This document shows, piece by piece, positions 13,501-22,200 of a stretch of DNA of 64,000 bases (positions within the stretch are counted from its first letter, which is position 1; each line of letters starts with the position of its first letter). Source of the DNA: Branchiostoma floridae (taxonomy: Eukaryota; Chordata; Leptocardii; Amphioxiformes; Branchiostomatidae); NCBI RefSeq assembly GCF_000003815.2, contig NC_049992.1:17163780-17227779 (forward strand), in the 5' to 3' direction. The position numbers and the translations under genes are program-made. Below the pieces are notes generated by a model. The model did no database searches. It was not told where the DNA came from and saw only the letters and a program-made list of their open reading frames with translations.

Positions 13501-16500
13501 GAAAGTTCCATTACAGTTCCAGAGCAACCTGCTAGGGGGCCCAAACATACACCATTTGTTTCATATGTCACAAGCTATCTGCCCCCAAGAAATCAAGACC
13601 ATAGCACGTACAGGTCAAAAGATATGAAAAAACAAACAGAAGTCGTCTGCAGTACCAAGACCACATACCAGGAGGCCCAAATCGACCTTGACCTTTGTCT
13701 TCCCAACAACTACCTACTACGCATTATTACCGTAATCCATCCAGAAGTTTTTGAGTTATGCTGACTACAGAAATCCTGAAACACACACAAACTGCCACAC
13801 AGACAGACACACCCATAACTATATCTCCATTTTCCATGGAGATAAAAACGCACAGAGACCCTACTATAGAGGCTAGTTTCCACCGTGCATTGATTCATGT
13901 TCAACTCACAGACGGGAACTCACTGTTTTTATACAATGATATTTCTCCCATCTACAACAACCCCGTGTCACGTGACCTGTGTGACCCTTGACTTCCAGGT
14001 CACGTGACTACCCTATTCTGAGCTGAAGAAATATGGCGGATGTCTTTTGAGAATCTTCTCATCAAAAAAACTTTAAATTTTAAGTAGTGTGTTTGATCCT
14101 CCACGATGAAAGGTATTATAAGTACACTGTATATAGACTTTCATGTTCCTTTGTATTGCAAAGGCAAATATCTATACTAGATCTATATATGTGAAATTCC
14201 TTAATTGCGCTTGTCTGAAATATTGTTTTACACTAAAGATTAGTCTACAATCATGTAGATACAAAGTTTGCAAACGAAGTAACGTTACATCTTGTACCGC
14301 TTTGGTAGCTTTTGTATGGCCGAAATTTATCATGATCGTCGTTATTTCGCCAGGACCTTTCATATTATAGGCGACGACCTAATATCATTTTTCGTCCGAG
14401 TGATGACTCCAAGAGGAATATGAGCAATCAGGGTTCGGTCAGAATGCTGAACAAGCCGGTTTGATAAGGGCACAGGGGAGCAAACCGTTTTAACGACAAA
14501 CTTGACAAAAAGATTGGGGTCGACCTTTTTTGAATTATGTCATTTTTAATCTGATGCTTTCAACGGATGAAAGGCTCGCTCCCGGTCATCTGTGGGTTCA
14601 GTAGTCGTTATTGAAAACTAGTCGTTTTTCCTGTTTTGGAGGCTATTTTCTCCCATATGACGACAAAGGTATATCCAATTCGAAGTCATCTAAGCCGTAT
14701 GTATTCTAGTCACCCTGCAGGAATATAGTTGGGATGATAGTAAAGTGAATCGGCATAACTGTCTTTTTGTGTCATAAATCAAAGTTTATGATAATTTATG
14801 TAAAAATAATTGATTCCCAGTGACATTGCTTGATGCAGATATTTAGCTGGAAAATTTACATGCTCCAATAATTCCCCCTTTATTGCAGTTTTGTTCCATT
14901 TGGACAAAACAGCCGCATAACGGACAATAAAGCTTGCTAATGCCCCGTTGCTAACCATAAAAAGGGAGCCCATATCGGCCGCCCCGGGCGCAGATGTACC
15001 ACGGACCGCCAGATTGCACATCGCTGATAACACTCGCTGTTGTTGGTCTCCTTTCATCTGTAGCGGGCCACGCTCTCTTCGCGTGCAGGCAATTTGCCGC
15101 GGCTTTATGACTCCACTCCCTTAGCTATAGGCCACAGCAAGTACATTTTATGGATGACATCCTAAACAGAGTGCAAAAATAATGAGATAACGCGAGAAAA
15201 AACCAGATGGGTAAAAAAAAACAAGATGGCTGAATTTTCAAAATAGATACCATAAACGCCGTAACAAGTTTTGAAATGACAAAACGTGGCACAACAACTA
15301 ACAACGCATTCATTTCTGTATTAAAGAAGGGAACTAGTGTAGTAAAGTGATACTAGTGTGGTACACTGGTATCACTAGCTAAGCTGGGAAATACATTCAT
15401 GGCTTTCATATTGGTGGCACATTTACAACAAGTTTCACTTCTGCAACTATAGTCATGGCTACCTCCATAGTGCCACTTCTACGAGTATGACTATTAGGCT
15501 ACAACACAACATTTTTTTGCCCATTATGATCTATCTGACCATCCCCGAAGAGGAAAAAAATTCTTGTTTTTTATCTGAAGTCAGGCGACCAGGAAATCCA
15601 TACAAAATGACAAATTGATGTCAAAAATTAAAATTCCAGTCTTTCAAAAATGGTAATTGTGATAAAATTTGGGTGTGGGCCTCCCTACGCGGCGTGGATG
15701 TCATCCATAAAATTTACCTGCTGTGGCCTTTAGGAGCAACCCTACACAGATTGCAGCCCGCAATCTTGTTACGACTTGCCAAGATTTGGGCGATGTCTTC
15801 ACGTGTCTCTCTGAGCTATAGGTCGGGAGAGAGGCAATTGAAAAGGCTGTGATATATTGACCAGGTGGGATTTAAAACGTCTCACGGCTAAGACGTGTGG
15901 ACAGAGTTCAGCTGACCCTCTTTAGTTCTCAGTGCTAGTCAGAATCATGGCATGAGGGCGCTGAGCGGTGAGAGATAAGAAGCAATGGAGGCGATAGAGC
16001 AGGAGTAACAACACGTTCTACTAGAGTTATACTTAGAGCGAGCTGCGACCTAAAGTTTTACAGAATGCGTAAGCAGTTACAAACGAACCGTTGTTTCACG
16101 TTTTGTTGTCTTTTCAGTCATACTTTAAAATTAAGATGTTCCAAATATGCTACGGTTTTTTTGCTATTCAATTCAATGTAGGCAAATATATCATCAAATG
16201 ATAAAGAGCAGTAATATGTATCTACACATTATGATATAGATAGTACCTAGCATATTCCCAGAATGTTGTCCAATTTGTAACATGTATTGTAAAACTTGGA
16301 GCGTTCTTTTTATTTTTTTTTGGGGGGGGGGCTACTTTGGGTTCCACTTAGAGCGAGCTGCGACCGAAACTTTGACAGAACGCTTAAGAAATTACATGCA
16401 TAAAAACGAACATTTTAAACTTTAAGTGTTTTGTTATCTTTTCAGTCATACTTTTACATTTTGAAAGATATTCCAATTATGAAATCAAAAGTTATAAGAA

Positions 16501-19250
16501 GAAATAAAATTTAGGTCGCAAAGAGGTCACAGCGCTATTGTCGCCCAGTGGAATGAGGTCCGAACTAGAGGGGAAAGAAATTTTAAGATTCAATAAACCA
16601 TTTTTTATATTCAATTTAAGGCATATATATAATGAAATAATAAAGCACTGTGATATGTTTCTACACATTTTAGAGTAGAGTAGAGTTCTTCTGGCGCAGG
16701 TAGGAACTCCTGTTCCAATTTAGGCCGCTCAAAATACAATAGAGATTATACCTAGCATATTCCCAGAAGGTTGTTAAATTTGTAACATGTATTGTAAAAC
16801 GTGTAGCGTTCTTTTTTGGCTACTTTTAATAATAAATATTACTGACGAACTAAGGTCTAAACATTTCTGTAAGAATTCTGATATTCTAAATTTCCTTAAT
16901 GCACTTTCCCCTTTTACTACAATAACTGTTTTTGTGTTTTTGCAATTCATATCTCGTAAATACAATTATGTTTATTGTTCCTGGCAATGGCGCCACAATT
17001 ATTCGTATGTGTTATCTATCGAATATGACCTTGACAATGAACAAATATAAGAATGAATAAATGACCTTGCCATGCAACAGTCTCTCACAGGGGAAGGGTC
17101 CCTCAGGAAATTTTCTACCCCACCAGAAAAAGCAATTCCCTCCATATGGCGAGGGTTTTGTAATTTTCTGGTTGTGGAACAGACGAAGGCGTAACGCCAA
17201 CACAAGGGAAACAATACCACTTATGAGTCCGTTGAACACAAACCTCCGAGAAGTACTTATATAGTGTTGGTCGTGTGGGCTAAGGCATTTGATGCCCTAT
17301 CTAGTAGGAACAAGGAGCTTTATATGATAAAAGCTCCTTGGTAGGAATAACAATTCCTTTCAGTGATTAGTGTCCATATTCATTTGTAGTTCATTACTAC
17401 AATAGACAGCCATCAAGGCAGTGGTCGACCCTCACGTGTCACCTCAGTGAAAAAAAAAATTAGCAGTTTGCCAATTAGGGACCATGGGACAATTAGTTGC
17501 CATGGGATTTCAGTCAGTCTTTTGTACTCTATCCAGCCGGCCGGTCAGTTCACTCCTATGCCAATTAACTCCTACCAGACTTTTATTCCTAAGTTGGCCA
17601 AAGTCCCCTATCACTTTTCGGCCACATTGAAGAATACTACTAGGTCCAGGCTTCAGACTGTATAAGGCGACCAACAGTTTTTTTATTATTTTTAGATTTG
17701 ATGTCTGGACCATACTACCTTCAACATGGGGGTGTCGGTGTATGATTTTACATCACCTGAAAAAAATCCATGGATCCCCAAATCGCCGTGTATCATCGGA
17801 ACCTCAATAACTACTGATATTTGAAAATGAAAACACATCCATGAAGAGGATCTTGAGATATCGTTGCGAACACACAACCGCATGCAATATACCTCCGCCG
17901 AATGTGAATTTACCTTCCTTGAGGTAATAACATGAAATGCAACGCAATGTGCATTAATGTTACATTACATTAGTGATATAAAGGTAAGTATGGTGGTAAA
18001 TCATAATGTAATTTTGCATCATGTATAATTTGATACAGTTCATCTTTACATTATTACATTACATTGCTTTCATGTTGATATTTTGTACGTGTTGTTTTGC
18101 AAAAGGCGTAACTGAAGGAATACATTCCTAATGAAATACGTGTGTGATAGATATTGTGGTTATGGAATTTTATTAGTTCGTTGAGGCTCATACTTCATAG
18201 GAACACATAAAGTAATCTTAATTTCCCTTTTCACTAATGAAGTCAAAGTCACAATTCAACCGGATGCCGGCCGAATTTTAGATCGACCGGAGCTCGCCGA
18301 ATTTCAAAATCGTCCGAGCGTCGATCGTTTTTTTTCGCTCATGAAAATCTACCTCGTCAGAAATTGTGCTTGGCTCGTTGTTTCATTCTGGAAAGTTTTT
18401 GTCATTGTCTTTTCTTCTTTTCTGCTTCTTTGGTGCATACGGAGGTTTCAATCCCAACGGACGAAGCCCTAGTAATTGCCAAGACGTCCGGGTGCTTTGG
18501 TCGGAAATGCCCATTTTGAGCTTGCCGACACGTCGGCCGAACCCAGTTTGCGATAGACCAATCCAAAATCTCATGAAAACTTCGAAAATCGTTCCCGAGT
18601 CCTCGCTGACTTTAAACGCACCTTCCAGGGACCCGGGAACGTCGGCCGTACTGTTAAAAATCTTCCGAAGCCGCACAATCGCCAGAACTTCGGACGTTCT
18701 TCGGCCCCAAATGGTCGAAGCTTGCCAACACGTCGGCTGAGCTAAATTCTTGATTTGTGAAGGAGTCTGTAAGCCCCCTTTACCAAAATCTGAGCCAGGC
18801 ACATTCTTCTAGCTGGGTTACAATAGCGTTATTTTCCTATATGGCTCCCTCTTATATATAACCGTTGATGGATCTCAAGATTTAGGTGGATATAGTTCTA
18901 AAGCCATGGAAAGAAGTCGTTGCCGACGAAATTGAACTTGATTGATTTTGCCAGAGAAAACATTATATGAGAAACGAAGAGGTTATGAATGACTCGTCTC
19001 TCATTACTAAATCATACCGCAAATCATCTACCTTTTTAATAAAGACAGAACGAGGTAGCGTTTCGTCATTTTCTTAATCTGAATTTAGTTTTAATATGAA
19101 TACACATGAATGATGTGTATATTTATGTTTTTCATATAGAAACAAAACCTACCTTAGCATCAAATATCATTACAGTCCATCACGTCGTTCTTAATTTATA
19201 CTGACAGCATATATTCTGAAATAGTACGAACGCACGCAAGCACACACAGA

Positions 19251-19291
<41 letters not shown>

Positions 19292-22200
19292 ACGCACACA
19301 CACACAAACACACGCACACACAAACACATACAGATACACAAACGCAGACACACACAGTACCTCTATTATTCATAGAGCAACAAATGTAACATTGTTCTCT
19401 AATCTGCAAAGCCTTTAAACCCAGACGACCATCAACTAAACTAGGTCATATCTGATGACCTTCAAACAGATGTTCTAGATGTCTGAGAGTTTAATCTGAT
19501 CTTTGATTATGCTGTACATTTTCTTTCTATGGTTGCATAAAATGTTTTTGATCTACAGAATAAGTAGAACTAAGTAACCATGCAATTTTCTCTCACTGAA
19601 TACATCTGTTTTCAATTACATTAACATTACGGCGCCATCTGTGTATTAGTACACTCCCGGTCGTGCTGTGCAATTATCAACATTTCCAAAGTGTACGTCG
19701 TAACACTGAACATTAATGCATAATTCGATAATGTTATAAATTAAGAGCATAATCTAATATCTTTTCCATCTATCTCTATGCATTATTCGTGGTGAATCCT
19801 AGCGTTCCATTATACACGGAGGACTGTATTCCCTCTGTTGTTATGAGTGATGTCGTTATGTCATGTCGTCTGCACTGCGTTAATAAATCAGTCCCATTAG
19901 AGAGAGGTCCTCATTAGAAAGCTGGGCTTGATCCGAAGATAGGCCCTCTGTGATCCATCACGGTAGTCCCGCGGGTTGAATGCCTAGCTGCATCGTCTGT
20001 GTATTCGCAAATGCGGATCTACAAAAAAAAGTGTGTTGGGGAGGTAGATTTGTAAATTGTGTCACACAAGGACAAGAGCTATCTACCAACCAAAACTGGT
20101 CACCGTAGCCTGTCCAGAACACGAGCGGTCAAATCGGAAGTTCTGCTGCAGTACCATGGAAAGCGGCTTGGGGGTCAAAAACCTAAGCATCAACACTTAC
20201 CCACAAACCAAATATCAAGGCATTCTCGAGTTATCGTGTGCAAAACCGCAAACAGACAAAGTTGTATTGCACTTGACTTTGACTATTTCTAGAGTGTCAT
20301 AAAGCATCTCCTAGAAAAAAAACACTGATTTCCAAGGGGTATCATGAGGTATTTGATTAACTGTTCCGTATCTTTAAAAAAAGATGAAATAGATATATGT
20401 CAATCCTTGAATAACTGAATTACGCCAAACCAAACCCCGGCCAACCGACCGACCGACAGACCGACCAACTTTTATAAGCCAGCCTGTCTCACTAGCATAG
20501 TACTCCTTGCACATTAGTTACCAAATCGTCTTAGTTTGAAGTGTGTCTTATCCATCTTCACATCGTCAACGTATAGTTGGCCTGATCTGTCAAATCCTAA
20601 AATTATTCACGCTTTATACCCTACCAGGTGTTGCCGGTCAGTCGTCCATTGGTCTCACCCTTCCCGAGACCGTTAACACCATCGTGGGAGACCCGGTCAC
20701 TCTCCCCGCAACGTTTCAGACCAACAGACGTATCATTTCCGTATCTTGGGTGAAGCTACAAACAGAAACTATCAAGCGGACTTCAGTACTTTCTTACTAC
20801 CCTTTACTCGGCTCGTCCGAAGCTCACGGTACCTATCAAGGAAGGGCGGAGCTTGTTGGTCGAGCGTCACTGAAGCTAAGTACAACTGAACTTGGAGATG
20901 AAGGAACGTATGTGCTGTCTATTGTAGTACAAGGGCTCGGCACTGAGGAAGGGGCTGTACGACTAAATCTTTTAGGTGAGTTGCTTTCTTCCTATTATAG
21001 TTTCCCTAAGCTGTCATTTCAATAAGAAGTGTGCAATGATTGTGCAAATGGGTATGTACATAGCTGCGCAGACAAATGAAAGTTGTAAAAGGAGTTGACG
21101 CATGTGATAAATTAGAAGAAAGTTACTTTTAGCAGCTCGTTTTAGGTATGCCATGCGCTGTTGTAGCCTATAGTACAATGGTAAGTAATGACATCGTCGT
21201 AAAAAGGTCTTAATTTTGTTACAGGTAACCTGATGATATATGTTATTAGATGTATTCAATATAGTTCTTGTACCTGTATTATGTATCGTGATGCTGTAGC
21301 AACTTTCATAATTCCACAGTGGATGCTAAAATACCACTACATTAAAAATAAAAAATAAATATATAAATTTAAAGTGATTTAAAAAGATGTACGTAATATA
21401 TACTTTCATATTCAGGTATGCAAGGTGTTTAAGACAATCTTGAGAAGGCCTCTATAACGATGTTTTCTGATATGGTGGTATTATGGCACCTGGTGGAATT
21501 ATAACAATTGATGTTCATTTCATTACAGTGCCCCCTAAGGTTTCAGTTGGCCCGTCCAACCCCTACGTCACTTCCGCCGGAAGAACCGCAACCTTATCTT
21601 GCACAGTGAAAAACGCAAAACCAAACATCACTTCCCTCCACTGGGAGAAAAACAGCGTCAGGATCGACAGCGAGAAATTCGACACCAAATATTCTGGCGG
21701 GAATCTTCGGTCACCTGACCTGGCCATCCGTCACGTGACCAGGGCTGATGGAGGCCTGTACAAGTGCGTCACGAATCACGTGGTCCGATCAACGAGCGCA
21801 ACCCTAAAGGTAGAGGTGCTTTGTAAGTGCCAAGTTCCTTATCGTCAACAGTTCTGTGCATTTCTATGCATATCTATTAGCTATTGGTTTACAATATTAT
21901 TGTAAGTCACGGTACTTTGGGCCTATCAGAATCAACAATACATCGACATATCATGGCTTGCAACTTGGTAAATAAGAGGTTGCAGTTGCTAACGACTGTG
22001 GAAAACTACGATCCCAATATAGCATATAACGTTACAACTCAGGAAACTGTAACTAATATTCAGTATCTAACAATAGACGAACTAGGATTCTTTGATCTTG
22101 AAAAATTACGACTTTTTTCATTTCAAAAATTGCAACATTGTATTCACAGACGCAGCTACCATTTTGACTGTGTCGGACTCCCTGGCTGCCGTGACGTCAG

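Larger units (their letters stand above)
4513..20627 (+). other. IgSH3-A intron 1 (16.1 kb), transposon-rich
   Basis: It has a GTAAGG donor and a CTACCAG acceptor. It contains MITEs at 5408-5636, 9202-9413, 11258-11469, 11532-11973 and 12915-13135, TIR elements at 8481-8957 and 15129-15732, two minisatellites, and direct repeats at 16025-16815. No additional exon with an Ig, transmembrane or SH3 signature was seen on either strand. Unexplained stretches without visible repeats include 6700-7500, 14100-15120 and 17440-19240. Confidence 0.65.

Noticed and set aside
18366-18802. 124- and 139-codon frames as a gene
   Set aside because: Both strands are open because of GC-rich composition and no family is recognisable. 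Kept only as a composition anomaly.
20057-20302. Two short frames just upstream of the V exon as extra exons
   Set aside because: They match a dispersed SINE-like repeat (CTGCTGCAGTACCATGG) seen elsewhere, and the phases do not fit.
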